Origin: JARRKU01 sp963675565
GTDB lineage: Bacteria; Desulfobacterota; Desulfobacteria; Desulfobacterales; Desulfosarcinaceae
Reading direction: 5' to 3'
DNA: 64,000 nt
Assembly: GCA_963675565.2 (NCBI GenBank)
Contig: CAXXYD010000004.1
Span: forward strand, 1,674,001-1,738,000
In this document: in pieces, positions 17,577 to 27,103 of the stretch
Numbering within the stretch: the first letter of the stretch is position 1
How the letters are laid out: each line of letters opens with the position of its first letter
The notes under the pieces: model-generated
Databases searched by the model: none
Told to the model about the DNA's origin: nothing
What the model saw: the letters and a program-made list of their open reading frames with translations, nothing else
Made by a program: the position numbers and the translations under genes

Positions 17577-18248
17577 ATGAAAAAAATCATCCCCGTGCTT
17601 GCAGGGCTCAGCGTTCTGTTCTGCCTCAACTGCGCCTGGTTCGGCAAAGAAAACCTCGAAAAACCTGCCCAGGAGCTTATTCAAGACGGTGTCGATGACT
17701 TTGACCGGGGCCGCTATACCGAAGCCATCAAGAATTTTGAGCAGCTCAAAGACTGGTACCCTTTCAGCAAATACGCGATTCTGGCCGAACTGAAAATTGC
17801 CGACGCCCATTTCGCGCTCCAGCAATATGCCGAAGCGGTATTGGCTTACGAGGAATTCGAACAGCTTCATCCTCGAAATGAAGCCGTTCCCTATGTCATT
17901 TACCAAGCCGGACTCTGTTATTATAAACAAATCGATACCGTTGACAGAGACCAGACACCGGCAAAAAAAGCACTGGAAATCTTCAACCGACTGGTAAGTC
18001 AGCACCCCGGCGATCCTTATGCGCTCAGGGCACAGTCGCATATCGTCAAATGTATTCAGAGTCTGGCCGGCCACGAATATTACGTGGGGCGCTATTATTT
18101 CCGGGCCAAAAATTACAAGGCCGCCCTGAAGCGCTTCATGGCCGTCATAACCAACTACCCCGATGTGGGCGTGCACTATCGTGCCCTGCAGTATATCGCC
18201 CAGTGTGAAGCGCTTGTCGCCAGCCTGGAGGCTTCGGAAAAAAAGTGA
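17577..18248 (+). CDS. bamD: Outer membrane protein assembly factor BamD
   Basis: The 223-residue lipoprotein has a signal MKKIIPVLAGLSVLFCLNC with the lipobox LNC. Five TPR-like helical repeats follow, among them ELIQDGVDDFDRGRYTEAI and YAILAELKIADAHFALQQY, then the conserved YYVGRYYFRAKNYKAALKRF segment of BamD/YfiO. It is part of the BAM machine that folds outer membrane proteins, in agreement with the porin in this window. The ATG at 17577 starts the signal peptide; the frame is open to 17523. A hairpin with T-run follows. Confidence 0.93.
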   Translation: MKKIIPVLAGLSVLFCLNCAWFGKENLEKPAQELIQDGVDDFDRGRYTEAIKNFEQLKDWYPFSKYAILAELKIADAHFALQQYAEAVLAYEEFEQLHPRNEAVPYVIYQAGLCYYKQIDTVDRDQTPAKKALEIFNRLVSQHPGDPYALRAQSHIVKCIQSLAGHEYYVGRYYFRAKNYKAALKRFMAVITNYPDVGVHYRALQYIAQCEALVASLEASEKK

Positions 18249-18354
18249 CGGCGTCTTTGCCGGACGCTGCCTGCGGTCCGCCTTTGAGGCTGTAATCTGA
18301 CCCTTGTAAAAAACGCTTTACATCGCTCAAAAAAAAGGTTATTTGGTTTTTTTT

Positions 18355-18389
18355 GCGCATGATGGCAGGTGGCATGCGCATTGTTTTTT
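18355..18389 (+). terminator. Probable terminator after bamD
   Basis: GCGCATG and CATGCGC form a 7-bp stem with an 11-base loop, followed by ATTG and six T residues. It separates bamD from rpmB. Confidence 0.6.
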
Positions 18390-18458
18390 GGATCATGCCC
18401 GACAGACAGCGGGCAAAACCACCCGGCCGTAAATGAATGATTCAAGTGGAGCAAACCG

Positions 18459-18650
18459 ATGGCAAAGATTTGTGAGATTTGTGGAAAAAAACCAATGGTG
18501 GGAAATCATGTCAGCCATGCCCATAATGTAAACAAACGCCGTTTCAACCCCAATCTTCAGAGTGTGCGGGCCGTTTGTGACGGGCAAACCAAAAAAATGG
18601 TCGTCTGCACCAATTGCATCAAATCCGGTCGGGTCGCCAAAGCGTCCTGA
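18459..18650 (+). CDS. rpmB: 50S ribosomal protein L28
   Basis: The 63-residue protein matches L28 along its length: MAKICEICGKKPMVGNHVSH, then RRFNPNLQSVRA and VCTNCIKSGRV. Two CxxC pairs (ICEIC and VCTNC) mark the zinc-binding form of L28. It is transcribed alone, between the bamD terminator and the convergent relA gene. Confidence 0.96.
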   Translation: MAKICEICGKKPMVGNHVSHAHNVNKRRFNPNLQSVRAVCDGQTKKMVVCTNCIKSGRVAKAS

Positions 18651-18738
18651 TACCCGATTCGATATGTATGCCGGTATGAAACCGGGCGACAGCTGTTGCC
18701 GTAATGGGGGCATACCGGTCGAGAACCCGATCTTCAGA

Positions 18739-20883
18739 TCAGTTCATTCGAAATACATCCTGCACTTGTTTGATCTTCTTGATTCCCGAAAGGACTTGAT
18801 CCAGCTGCTCCAAGTTTCCCACGGTAAGGGTGAAGTAGCTGTCCACTATGCTGCCTTCACGGGTTTGTGAATTGGCGCTGATGATATTTGCCCCGCACTT
18901 GCTGATGCAGGCAGCCACATCGGCTAAAAGCCCCATGCGGTCATTGGCGCGGATCATGATCTTAACCGGGAAGAACTCCTCCGAAACATTGTCCCATTCG
19001 ACTTCAATCAGCCGTTCGGGATTGGTTTTGATCAAATTGTTGCACCCCGTCCGATGGACGGTGACGCCGAACCCACGGGTGATGAAGCCGATAATGGAAT
19101 CCCCCGGCACGGGCTGGCAGCATTTGCCGAAACGCACCAGAATATCTTCGACCCCCTTGACCATAACCCCGACACCGATTTTCTTTTTAAGCGTCGCATC
19201 CGATGGTTTGTTCGGCAAAGCCGGGGAAATCGGCTCGCTTTCAGACTTAGGCGCAACTTTTCGAACCACCTGAAGCGGTGTTATCTTTCCATATCCTACT
19301 GAAATAATTAGATCATTTACGGTTTTCAGCCCGAATGAGTCCACCGCCTTCTGCATTTCGTCGGATTTGATCAAGGCATTGAAACTAAGCCGGTACTTGC
19401 GAAACGCTTTTTCGCACATCTCCCGGCCCAGCGTTAAACTGCGCTCTTTCTCCTGGGTCTTGATCCACTGGCGAATCCGGGATCGGGCTTTGACCGTTTT
19501 GACAAACCCAAGCCAGTCTTTACTGGGCTGATGCCCCTTCTGGGTTACGACTTCTACCCGTTCGCCGGTTTGCAGCTTATACTTTAAAGGCACCATGCGG
19601 CCGTCCACCTTGGCCCCCACGCATTGCTGCCCGACCTCGGAATGAATCATATAGGCAAAATCCACGGGCGTGGCGCCTTTGGGCAGTGACTTGATATCCC
19701 CCTGTGGGGTAAAAACATAAATCTCGTCGGGAAACAGATCGATGCGCACGTTTTCCAGAAACTCGTCCGGGTCCTTGATGTGCGCCTGATTTTCCACCAG
19801 TTGCTGGACCCAGGCAAACGCCTCTGCGACATTGGTGTCCGCCGTTTTTCCCTCTTTGTAGCTCCAGTGGGCGGCAATTCCGGATTTGGCCACCTGGTCC
19901 ATCTCACGGGTGCGAATCTGAATTTCAATGCGTTCGCCGTAGGGCCCGATCACCGTCGTATGCAACGACTGGTACATATTGGGCTTGGGCATACCGATAT
20001 AGTCTTTGAATTTCTTGGCAATGGGCTTCCAAAGGGCGTGCAGCACTCCAAGCGCCTCATAACATTGCGAAATGGTACCCAGAATGATGCGAAAAGCAAT
20101 GATATCGTATACCTCTTCAAAAGAGAGGTCCTGCTGCAGCATCTTCTGATAAATGGAATAGTAATGTTTGTATCGCCCAAGCACCTCGCACGACAGGTTG
20201 TTTTCCGTCATTTTGAGACTGATGTACTCTTTCACCGTGTCGATATAGTTTTCACGCTCCTTTTGATCCTTGGCCACCAGCTGTTCGATACGTGCAAACT
20301 CTTCGGGCATAAGATACTGGAAGGCAATGTTCTCCAACTCGTTTTTGACCCAGTAAATACCCAGCCGGGCGGCAATGGGCGCATAAATATCGATGGTTTC
20401 CTTGGCGATTTTGCGCCGCTTGTGATCATGCTTGTGATACTGCAAGGTCCGCATATTGTGCACACGGTCGGCCAGCTTGATCAGAATAACCCGAATGTCG
20501 TCGGCCATGGCCAGAAGCATCTTGCGGATATTTTCCGCCTGGCGTGCCTGGGCGCTGGAAAAATGGAGCGTGCTGAGTTTGGTGACCCCGTTAACGATAT
20601 GCAGCACCTCGGGTCCGAACATCTCCCCGATCTCCGCTTCGGTGGCGTGGGTGTCTTCAATCACATCGTGAAGCAGGCCGGCAGCCACACTGACGGCATC
20701 CAGTTTCATGTCGGCCAGGATGCCGGCCACTTCCAGCGGGTGGGACAGATAGGGCTCGCCGGACAGACGCATCTGACCGTCATGCACTTTTGCCGAAAAA
20801 ATATAGGCGCGGTCCACGAGACCGACATCCGCATCCGGATTATACTCATAAATTTTGTCAATAATATCGCTAATCCGGATCAT
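18739..20883 (-). CDS. relA: Bifunctional (p)ppGpp synthetase/hydrolase (RelA/SpoT family)
   Basis: The 714-residue protein has the full long-RSH layout. The hydrolase domain has an intact HD site (His48 in SHPLEVAG and HDVIEDT at 72-78). The synthetase domain follows (YDIIAFRIILG near residue 260, then DYIGMPKPNMYQSLHTT). A TGS domain lies near 390-450 (FTPQGDIKSLPKGATPVDFAY), a conserved cysteine region near 590-640 and an ACT domain at 640-714. It should make and remove the stringent-response alarmone. It ends the long minus-strand gene series after proS, about 120 bases downstream of that gene. Confidence 0.95.
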   Translation of the reverse strand: MIRISDIIDKIYEYNPDADVGLVDRAYIFSAKVHDGQMRLSGEPYLSHPLEVAGILADMKLDAVSVAAGLLHDVIEDTHATEAEIGEMFGPEVLHIVNGVTKLSTLHFSSAQARQAENIRKMLLAMADDIRVILIKLADRVHNMRTLQYHKHDHKRRKIAKETIDIYAPIAARLGIYWVKNELENIAFQYLMPEEFARIEQLVAKDQKERENYIDTVKEYISLKMTENNLSCEVLGRYKHYYSIYQKMLQQDLSFEEVYDIIAFRIILGTISQCYEALGVLHALWKPIAKKFKDYIGMPKPNMYQSLHTTVIGPYGERIEIQIRTREMDQVAKSGIAAHWSYKEGKTADTNVAEAFAWVQQLVENQAHIKDPDEFLENVRIDLFPDEIYVFTPQGDIKSLPKGATPVDFAYMIHSEVGQQCVGAKVDGRMVPLKYKLQTGERVEVVTQKGHQPSKDWLGFVKTVKARSRIRQWIKTQEKERSLTLGREMCEKAFRKYRLSFNALIKSDEMQKAVDSFGLKTVNDLIISVGYGKITPLQVVRKVAPKSESEPISPALPNKPSDATLKKKIGVGVMVKGVEDILVRFGKCCQPVPGDSIIGFITRGFGVTVHRTGCNNLIKTNPERLIEVEWDNVSEEFFPVKIMIRANDRMGLLADVAACISKCGANIISANSQTREGSIVDSYFTLTVGNLEQLDQVLSGIKKIKQVQDVFRMN

Positions 20884-21004
20884 AGTTACTTTCGATTCTT
20901 ACAGAATGATTGATCATGCGTACTCGCCGTAACGCTCGATGCACAGCCGGCGCCCGCGACCGTACTCCGGCCGTCTGCCCGGGCATTGTGCACTGGCCGT
21001 AAGG

Positions 21005-22525
21005 CTAGTAGGCCTTGGCGAAAACCACCCGCTGTGTGCTGGGCGCACCGCAGCAAATACAACACCCCGCTTCCTTTTCCGCCGCGTGGGGCAGACAACG
21101 AATGGTCACGGTCAAGTCTTCCTTGATTTTGGATTCACACGTCTGGCCGCCGCACCAGTGGGAAAGAGCGAATCCACCATGAATTTCAGGTTTTTCCATT
21201 CTTTTCGGCGTAAAAAAGTCATAAAAATCCGCGCGCTCATCCACCGAGCGGGTATGGGCTTCAGTATAGGCTTTGGCCCGCTGATACAAGCCGGACTGGA
21301 TTTCGTCCAAAATATCACCCACCGTTTGAACAAACTGCTGCCTGGGCATGGATATTTTTTCTTTGGTGCCTTTGTCCCTGCGCCCCATAAAGACGGCATC
21401 ATCACTTATATCCCGGGGACCGATCTCCAACCGGACGGGCACGCCCTTCTTGATCCACTCCCAGCCCCGGGCACCGCCGATATCCCGATCATCGACCTCA
21501 ACCACCAGATGACGGTCATGGTACATGACAGCCCTCAGTTCACGCGCCAGCCGATCGCAATAATCCAGGACGCTGCTGCGGTCTTCGGCCTTGTGAACGA
21601 TGGGCAGAATGGTCACGTGGGTGGGGGCAACCCGCGGCGGCACAGCCAGGCCGTCATCGTCACCGTGGGTCATGATCACCCCCCCGATCAGCCGTGTCGA
21701 TGCCCCCCAGGAGGTGGTCCAGGCATAGCTTTCGACTTCATCGGCGGTCTGGAATCGAATATTGGAGGCCTTGGCGAAATTCTGTCCCAGAAAATGAGAT
21801 GTGCCGGCCTGAAGGGCCTTCCGGTCCTGCATCATCGCCTCGATACACTGGGTGTCCACTGCACCGGGAAACCGCTCGGCGGCCGACTTGCTGCCTTTGA
21901 TCACCGGCATGGCCAGAAATTCTTCCGCCATGCGCGCATAGACATCCAGCATCAGCGCTGTGCGCTCCCGGGCCTCTTCAGCCGTGGCATGCGCCGTATG
22001 TCCTTCCTGCCAGAGAAATTCACTGGTTCGCAGGAAGATCCGCGTACGCATTTCCCATCGGACAACGTTGGCCCACTGGTTGATGAGCAGCGGCAGATCG
22101 CGGTAACTGCTGATCCATTTGGAAAAGGAATCGCCGATAATGGTCTCGGAAGTGGGCCGCACCACCAGAGGCTCGGTCAATCTACCCCCCGGCACCAGGC
22201 CGCCGTCAGGCCCTTTCTCCAGCCGGTGGTGAGTCACCACGGCACACTCCTTGGCAAAACCGTCCACGTGCTCGGCCTCTTTCTCCAAAAAGCTCAACGG
22301 GATAAACAAGGGAAAATAGGCATTCTTGACGCCGGTGGATTTGAACATGTCATCCATCTCGCGCTGTATATTTTCCCAAAGGGTATATCCCCACGGCTTG
22401 ATTACCATGCAGCCGCGCACCGGCGACCGCTCGGCCATATCGGATGCCTTGACCACCTGCTGGTACCATTCCGGATAATCTTCTTCGCGTGTCGGCGTAA
22501 TGGCCGTCTTCACCTTCTTTCCCAT
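21005..22525 (-). CDS. proS: Prolyl-tRNA synthetase, archaeal/eukaryal type
   Basis: The 506-residue enzyme is of the ProS type 3 form found in archaea, eukaryotes and some bacteria; it lacks the editing insertion of the usual bacterial ProS. Class II motifs are visible: GCMVIKPWGYTLWENIQ (motif 1 region), LVVRPTSETIIGDSF and WANVVRWEMRTR (motif 2), and the later SHFLGQNFAKASNI. The C-terminal zinc-binding-like domain ends with CCICCG and a terminal Tyr, as in this type. It charges tRNA-Pro. It is separated from ispG by a 98-bp tandem repeat. Confidence 0.95.
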   Translation of the reverse strand: MGKKVKTAITPTREEDYPEWYQQVVKASDMAERSPVRGCMVIKPWGYTLWENIQREMDDMFKSTGVKNAYFPLFIPLSFLEKEAEHVDGFAKECAVVTHHRLEKGPDGGLVPGGRLTEPLVVRPTSETIIGDSFSKWISSYRDLPLLINQWANVVRWEMRTRIFLRTSEFLWQEGHTAHATAEEARERTALMLDVYARMAEEFLAMPVIKGSKSAAERFPGAVDTQCIEAMMQDRKALQAGTSHFLGQNFAKASNIRFQTADEVESYAWTTSWGASTRLIGGVIMTHGDDDGLAVPPRVAPTHVTILPIVHKAEDRSSVLDYCDRLARELRAVMYHDRHLVVEVDDRDIGGARGWEWIKKGVPVRLEIGPRDISDDAVFMGRRDKGTKEKISMPRQQFVQTVGDILDEIQSGLYQRAKAYTEAHTRSVDERADFYDFFTPKRMEKPEIHGGFALSHWCGGQTCESKIKEDLTVTIRCLPHAAEKEAGCCICCGAPSTQRVVFAKAY

Positions 22526-22579
22526 GTATCAGCAACCTTTCAGTTTGGGACAGTGCCCAACGAAAAAAATCGACCCCCG

Positions 22580-22873
22580 CGGGCGGGGATAAACCCCGCC
22601 CCTACATAAAACGCCTGGTTCCGCAGGAGTGGGCTTTATGCCCACCCGCTGTGCTGTTCTGTTACGAACCCCGAAAGCGGCCGGGGATACACCCCGTCCC
22701 TGCATAAAACGCCTGGTTCCGTAAGGGTGGGCTTTATGCCCACCCGCTGTGCTGTTCTGTTACGAACCCCGAAAGCGGCCGGGGATACACCCCGCCCCTG
22801 CATAAAACGCCTGGTTCCGTAAGGATGAGCTTTATGCCCACCCGCTGTGCTGCTCTGTTATAAAGCCCGAAAG
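22580..22873. repeat. 98-bp tandem repeat between ispG and proS
   Basis: A unit beginning CATAAAACGCCTGGTTCCG starts at 22605, 22703 and 22801, giving two full copies and a partial third, with a partial copy before the first. Copies 1 and 2 are nearly identical. Each holds the hairpin GTGGGC-TTTAT-GCCCAC and a second GC-rich stem (CGGGG with CCCCG). It fills most of the 22526-22885 gap and no gene is present. The hairpins could modulate transcription from ispG into proS. Confidence 0.85.
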
Positions 22874-22885
22874 TCGCGTTCAACG

Positions 22886-23986
22886 TCAGGGCTGACTTTT
22901 CCCGCCATCTGCCTTATGATTCCGCTCCCACGCGTCCACCTCATCCAGCAAAGCCTCCACCAGCCTGTCCTGGGGCACCTTGCGCACCACTTCACCGCGT
23001 CGAAAGAGAATCCCCTGCCCCTTGCCGCCGGCAATGCCGATGTCCGCCTCTTTGGCTTCTCCCGGCCCGTTGACCACACATCCCATGATGGCCAACTTCA
23101 CCGGCGTTGTCCGGGTCAGCAGGGCCTTTTCCACCTGCTCCACCACACCGAACAGATCAATGCCGCAACGGCCGCAGGTTGGGCAGGAGATGATCTCGGG
23201 GCCGTGCTGCCGAATACCCAGCGCCTTGAGTATTTCAAACCCCACCCGCACCTCTTCCACCGGATCGCGGGTCAGGCTGACCCTCAAGGTATCGCCAATG
23301 CCTTCAGCCAGAAGCATGCCGATACCCAGAGCGGATTTCACCGTACCGGTATACAAGGACCCGGCTTCGGTGACGCCCAGGTGCAGCGGGTAATCCGTGG
23401 TGGCGGCCAGCAACCGGTAAGCCGCCACCGTTCGGGGAACATCCGAGGCCTTGATGGATATCTTGATCTGGTGAAAATTGAACGCCTCCAGCAAACCCAC
23501 GTGCCGCATTGCGCTGTCCACCATGGCTTGCGGCGTTGCGCCATTATAGGCCTTGATCAGGTCCTTTTCAAGAGAACCGGCGTTGACCCCGATGCGAATC
23601 GGCAACTGCCGCGCCCTGGCTGCATCCACCACCTGCCGTATCTTTTCCTGGCCGCCGATGTTGCCCGGGTTGATACGCAGTCCGTCGGCACCATGATCTG
23701 CGGCAAGCACCGCCAGACGGGAATCGAAATGAATGTCGGCAACCAAGGGGATTTTGATTTGGGCTTTGATGGATGAAACGGCGCGCGCCGCCGCCTCGTC
23801 CGGAATGGCGACCCGAACGATTTCACAGCCGGCGGATTCCAGTCGATGTATCTGAGCCACAGTGGCCGCGACATCCTGTGTGGGTGTATTGGTCATGGAC
23901 TGCACGGTTATCGTCGCGCCGTTTCCCACGGGGATTCCGGCCAACGCAATCGCTTTGGTTTTACGGCGTTTGATTTCCCAGGTCAT
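22886..23986 (-). CDS. ispG: 4-hydroxy-3-methylbut-2-enyl diphosphate synthase (IspG/GcpE)
   Basis: The 366-residue enzyme performs the penultimate step of the MEP isoprenoid pathway with a [4Fe-4S] cluster. The cluster region is seen as SCPTCGRCGID near residue 270 and MGCVVNGPGEAKEADIGIAGG near 305. The TIM-barrel start VQSMTNTPTQDV and LVADIHFD are typical. It follows the MBL hydrolase gene by about 140 bases and precedes the tandem-repeat gap and proS. Confidence 0.96.
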   Translation of the reverse strand: MTWEIKRRKTKAIALAGIPVGNGATITVQSMTNTPTQDVAATVAQIHRLESAGCEIVRVAIPDEAAARAVSSIKAQIKIPLVADIHFDSRLAVLAADHGADGLRINPGNIGGQEKIRQVVDAARARQLPIRIGVNAGSLEKDLIKAYNGATPQAMVDSAMRHVGLLEAFNFHQIKISIKASDVPRTVAAYRLLAATTDYPLHLGVTEAGSLYTGTVKSALGIGMLLAEGIGDTLRVSLTRDPVEEVRVGFEILKALGIRQHGPEIISCPTCGRCGIDLFGVVEQVEKALLTRTTPVKLAIMGCVVNGPGEAKEADIGIAGGKGQGILFRRGEVVRKVPQDRLVEALLDEVDAWERNHKADGGKSQP

Positions 23987-24127
23987 GGCTATGGCTATAC
24001 TGAATTTGGGCGTGAATTACAATTGGGATATGTTCAGCCGAACCGGTCAAAAAACGGAGGGCGGCATGGGGGGCCGCTGATAAGGGCGCATTGCGCCTAT
24101 GGGGTCAGGCAACCGGGGTAAACGGGC

Positions 24128-24760
24128 TCAAGCTATCCGGCAAAAAGGATTGAAGCGTTTCTCCCTGCCGATGGTGGTGGGCTCCATGTGCCCGTTATAG
24201 ACCTTGGTATCGTCCGGCAGGGTGAACAGTTTTTTCTGGATATGGGTAATGAGGGTATCGTAATCACCGCCGGGTAAATCCGTGCGGCCGATTGATCCGG
24301 CAAAAAGTGTATCGCCCACAAAAAGGGCGCCGGCATTTTTTTCGTACAGACATATGCCCCCCGGTGAATGCCCGGGGGTGTGAATCACCTTGAACTCCAG
24401 TGAACCGAAAGTAAGTATGTCGCCGTCTTCCAGAAATCTGTCCGGACGAGGCGAATCCTCGGCCTGCAGGCCCCATGCGGCCGCCGCTCGGCCCAGCTGC
24501 GCCAGCATGGGGGCATCCCCCTTGTGAATCATCAGATCGGCGCCGGTGGCCGCCTTCAGGGCCTTGTTGCCGCCCACATGATCGAAATGGCCATGGGTGT
24601 TAATGATGGCCGTCAGGGACAGCTGGTTTTTTTTCAGCGCTGAAAGGATTCGATCCACATCCCCTCCGGGATCGACGACCACCGCCTGACGGGTTTGGTC
24701 ACATCCGGCAATATAACAATTGGCCTGCAGGGGCCCAACGGGCATGGAGCGTACGATCAT
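24128..24760 (-). CDS. MBL-fold metallo-hydrolase (glyoxalase II-like)
   Basis: The 210-residue protein carries the full metallo-beta-lactamase metal set: THGHFDHVGG near residue 55, IHTPGHSPGG near 130 and an Asp at LFVGDTLFAGSIGRTDLPGG near 150, with a late HMEPTTIGREKRFNP. The family includes hydroxyacylglutathione hydrolases and other thioester hydrolases; the substrate cannot be told from sequence. The start lies 3 bases after the nusB stop, so the two are cotranslated. Confidence 0.88.
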   Translation of the reverse strand: MIVRSMPVGPLQANCYIAGCDQTRQAVVVDPGGDVDRILSALKKNQLSLTAIINTHGHFDHVGGNKALKAATGADLMIHKGDAPMLAQLGRAAAAWGLQAEDSPRPDRFLEDGDILTFGSLEFKVIHTPGHSPGGICLYEKNAGALFVGDTLFAGSIGRTDLPGGDYDTLITHIQKKLFTLPDDTKVYNGHMEPTTIGREKRFNPFCRIA

Positions 24761-24763
24761 GAT

Positions 24764-25252
24764 CTATCCTTTCTTGTTCTGCGCATCCGCTTCCGCAGTG
24801 TCCGGCAGGACTTCGGGCAGCGGCAGGGGTACGGTCTGCAATTCCTTTCGGTCCAGGGCATTGCGAATACTGTCCAGAATACCATTGATAAAAGCGCCGG
24901 ACTCGGAAGAGCCGAATCTTTTGGCGATATCGATCGCCTCGTTGATGGAAACCTTGGCCGGAATATCGGCGCAGTAAAGCAATTCAAACACCGCCAGCCG
25001 CAACACATTACGATCAACGCAGGCCATGCGCCGCACTTTCCAGTTGCTGGAATAGCGCTCGATAACCTCGTCGATATCGATTCTGTATTGCAGCACGCCT
25101 TCCGTTAGCCGCTCGAAAAAGGACAACACATGTTTGTTGGGCGGAAAGCAGCGACGGTATTCCGCCAGTTGCTCCGGCGAAAAGGCGCAGCTCATATCCA
25201 TGCTGAACAGCGCCTGCATGGCCAGCTCCCTGGCGTAACGACGGGTTCCCAT
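24764..25252 (-). CDS. nusB: Transcription antitermination factor NusB
   Basis: The 162-residue all-helical protein has the NusB start GTRRYARELAMQALFSMD and the conserved VRRMACVDRNVLRLAVFELL and VSINEAIDIAKRFGSSESGAFINGIL. It binds boxA RNA with NusE in rRNA antitermination. I chose the ATG at 25252, 2 bases after the ribH stop; the frame is open to 25318. The C-terminal tail (PLPLPEVLPD onward) is an extension beyond the normal fold. Confidence 0.95.
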   Translation of the reverse strand: MGTRRYARELAMQALFSMDMSCAFSPEQLAEYRRCFPPNKHVLSFFERLTEGVLQYRIDIDEVIERYSSNWKVRRMACVDRNVLRLAVFELLYCADIPAKVSINEAIDIAKRFGSSESGAFINGILDSIRNALDRKELQTVPLPLPEVLPDTAEADAQNKKG

Positions 25253-25254
25253 AT

Positions 25255-25728
25255 TCAGATCTTTTCCACCGCCCCCATGAGATTGGCCATCTCGACGGCA
25301 GCCAGGGCGGCATCCCATCCCTTGTTTCCGGACTTGCTGCCGGCGCGTTCGATGGCCTGTTCAAGGGTGTCGGTGGTCACCACACCAAAAATGATGGGCA
25401 TGCCGGTTTCCATGCTGGCGGCGGCAATCCCTTTAGAGACTTCGGCACTGACATAATCGAAATGCGGCGTGGCCCCCCGGATGACGGCACCCAGGCAAAT
25501 CACGGCATCGTGTTTTTTACGGGCGGCGATTTTCTGGGCCACCAGCGGTATTTCAAACGCCCCGGGAACCTTGACCAGGTCGATATCCTTGTCAAGCGTT
25601 CCACTGCGCAGCAGGGCGTCCACGGCGCCGCCCACCAGTTTATCCGTAATAAAATCATTGAAACGGCTCACGACGATGGCAAACCGCTTTCCCTTGGCCA
25701 CCAGGTTGGCTTCAACCAGTTTCGGCAT
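25255..25728 (-). CDS. ribH: 6,7-dimethyl-8-ribityllumazine synthase
   Basis: The 157-residue protein matches RibH: FAIVVSRFNDFIT at the start, VKVPGAFEIPLVAQ near residue 53, the CLGAVIRGATPHFDYV motif near 80 and IIFGVVTTDTLEQAIERAG with the catalytic region. It condenses the RibA-branch pyrimidine with the RibB product. A strong GGAGGGG precedes the ATG. It lies between ribBA and nusB in the riboflavin cluster. Confidence 0.97.
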   Translation of the reverse strand: MPKLVEANLVAKGKRFAIVVSRFNDFITDKLVGGAVDALLRSGTLDKDIDLVKVPGAFEIPLVAQKIAARKKHDAVICLGAVIRGATPHFDYVSAEVSKGIAAASMETGMPIIFGVVTTDTLEQAIERAGSKSGNKGWDAALAAVEMANLMGAVEKI

Positions 25729-25789
25729 CTTTTCCCCTCCAGTTCACAGGCTTGGTGTTGATCGGATTGATAAATCGGCAAGCATGGAA

Positions 25790-27013
25790 CTATTTCCCGT
25801 TGTTATCGTCCAGCTGCAGCAGATGTCCCATTTTCAATTTCTTGCACTCCAGATAGCAGCGGTTGTATTCATTGGCCTCGACTTCGATGGGTATCTGCTC
25901 CACGATGCTCAGCCCGTAACCCTCAAGCCCCACCATCTTTTTAGGGTTGTTGGTCAACAGGCGCATCTTGCGAACGCCGATATCGCGCAGCATCTGGGCG
26001 CCGATGCCATAATCGCGCATATCATCCTTGAATCCCAGGTGCAAGTTGGCCTCAACGGTATCCATCCCCTTTTTCTGCTGCAGCTCATAGGCTTTGAGCT
26101 TGTTCACCAACCCGATTCCACGGCCTTCCTGGCGCAGGTAGACAATTACACCGCAGCCCTCTTCTGCTATCATGCCCATGGCCTGATGCAGTTGATTGCC
26201 GCAGTCGCAGCGCATGGAGCCGAATATATCCCCGGTCATGCATTCTGAATGGACTCTGACCAGCACCGGCTTTTCAGGGTCGATGGTGCCCTTGACCAGG
26301 GCGATATGCAGCAGATCGTCCACCTCGTTTTCATAGGCGATCATTTCAAAATCGCCGCCATGTTCAGTGGGGATCACGGTTGCCGCCGCCCGATGGACAA
26401 ACAGCTCCTGGCGCATACGGTACTCCACCAGATCGGCAATGGTGACAATGCCGATGCCATGCTTCTCACTGAACACTTCAAGGGACGGCATGCGAGCCAT
26501 GGAGCCGTCATCATCCATGATTTCACAGATCACCCCGGCCGGTTTCAGACCGGCCATCCGGGCCAGGTCCACGGAACCCTCCGTCTGCCCGACACGAACC
26601 ATCACGCCGCCGTCTCTGGCCCGCAAAGGAAATATGTGACCGGGACGGACCAAATCCTTGGGACCGGCATTATCGGCCACTGCGGTCAGTATGGTGGTCG
26701 CCCGATCTGCGGCGGAAATCCCGGTGGTCACACCTTTTTTGGCCTCGATGGATACGGTGAACCCGGTTTGGAATGGTGAGGTATTGTTTTTAACCATGGA
26801 GTGCAATTCCAGTCGATCGCAGATCTTGCTGGTCAAAGAGAGGCAAATCAGCCCCCTGCCGTATTTTGCCATGAAATTCACTGCCTCGGGGGTAACCTTC
26901 TCGGCGGCCATGGTTAAATCGCCTTCGTTCTCCCGGTCCTCGTCATCCACCAGAATGACCATCTCACCGATCCTGATTTTTTCAATGGCCGCTTCTACAC
27001 TGATACGTGGCAT
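25790..27013 (-). CDS. ribBA: Bifunctional 3,4-dihydroxy-2-butanone-4-phosphate synthase / GTP cyclohydrolase II
   Basis: The 407-residue fusion has RibB at 1-200 (VDDEDRENEGDLTMAAE, HIFPLRARDGGVMVR, GHT-like TEGSVDLARM) and RibA at 205-407. The RibA half keeps the zinc cysteines in CMTGDIFGSMRCDCGNQLH and the RQEGRGIGLVNKL motif. It therefore supplies both precursors of riboflavin. A GGAGC site lies 11 bases before the ATG. It is followed by ribH. Confidence 0.97.
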   Translation of the reverse strand: MPRISVEAAIEKIRIGEMVILVDDEDRENEGDLTMAAEKVTPEAVNFMAKYGRGLICLSLTSKICDRLELHSMVKNNTSPFQTGFTVSIEAKKGVTTGISAADRATTILTAVADNAGPKDLVRPGHIFPLRARDGGVMVRVGQTEGSVDLARMAGLKPAGVICEIMDDDGSMARMPSLEVFSEKHGIGIVTIADLVEYRMRQELFVHRAAATVIPTEHGGDFEMIAYENEVDDLLHIALVKGTIDPEKPVLVRVHSECMTGDIFGSMRCDCGNQLHQAMGMIAEEGCGVIVYLRQEGRGIGLVNKLKAYELQQKKGMDTVEANLHLGFKDDMRDYGIGAQMLRDIGVRKMRLLTNNPKKMVGLEGYGLSIVEQIPIEVEANEYNRCYLECKKLKMGHLLQLDDNNGK

Positions 27014-27103
27014 TTCTAATATTGCTCCTTTATCCAGTCACTATTCGACGACGCCGTCTCCCTGCCAAGCGTCTCATATCGCCGGAGTCAAGCATCCGTG
27101 CGA

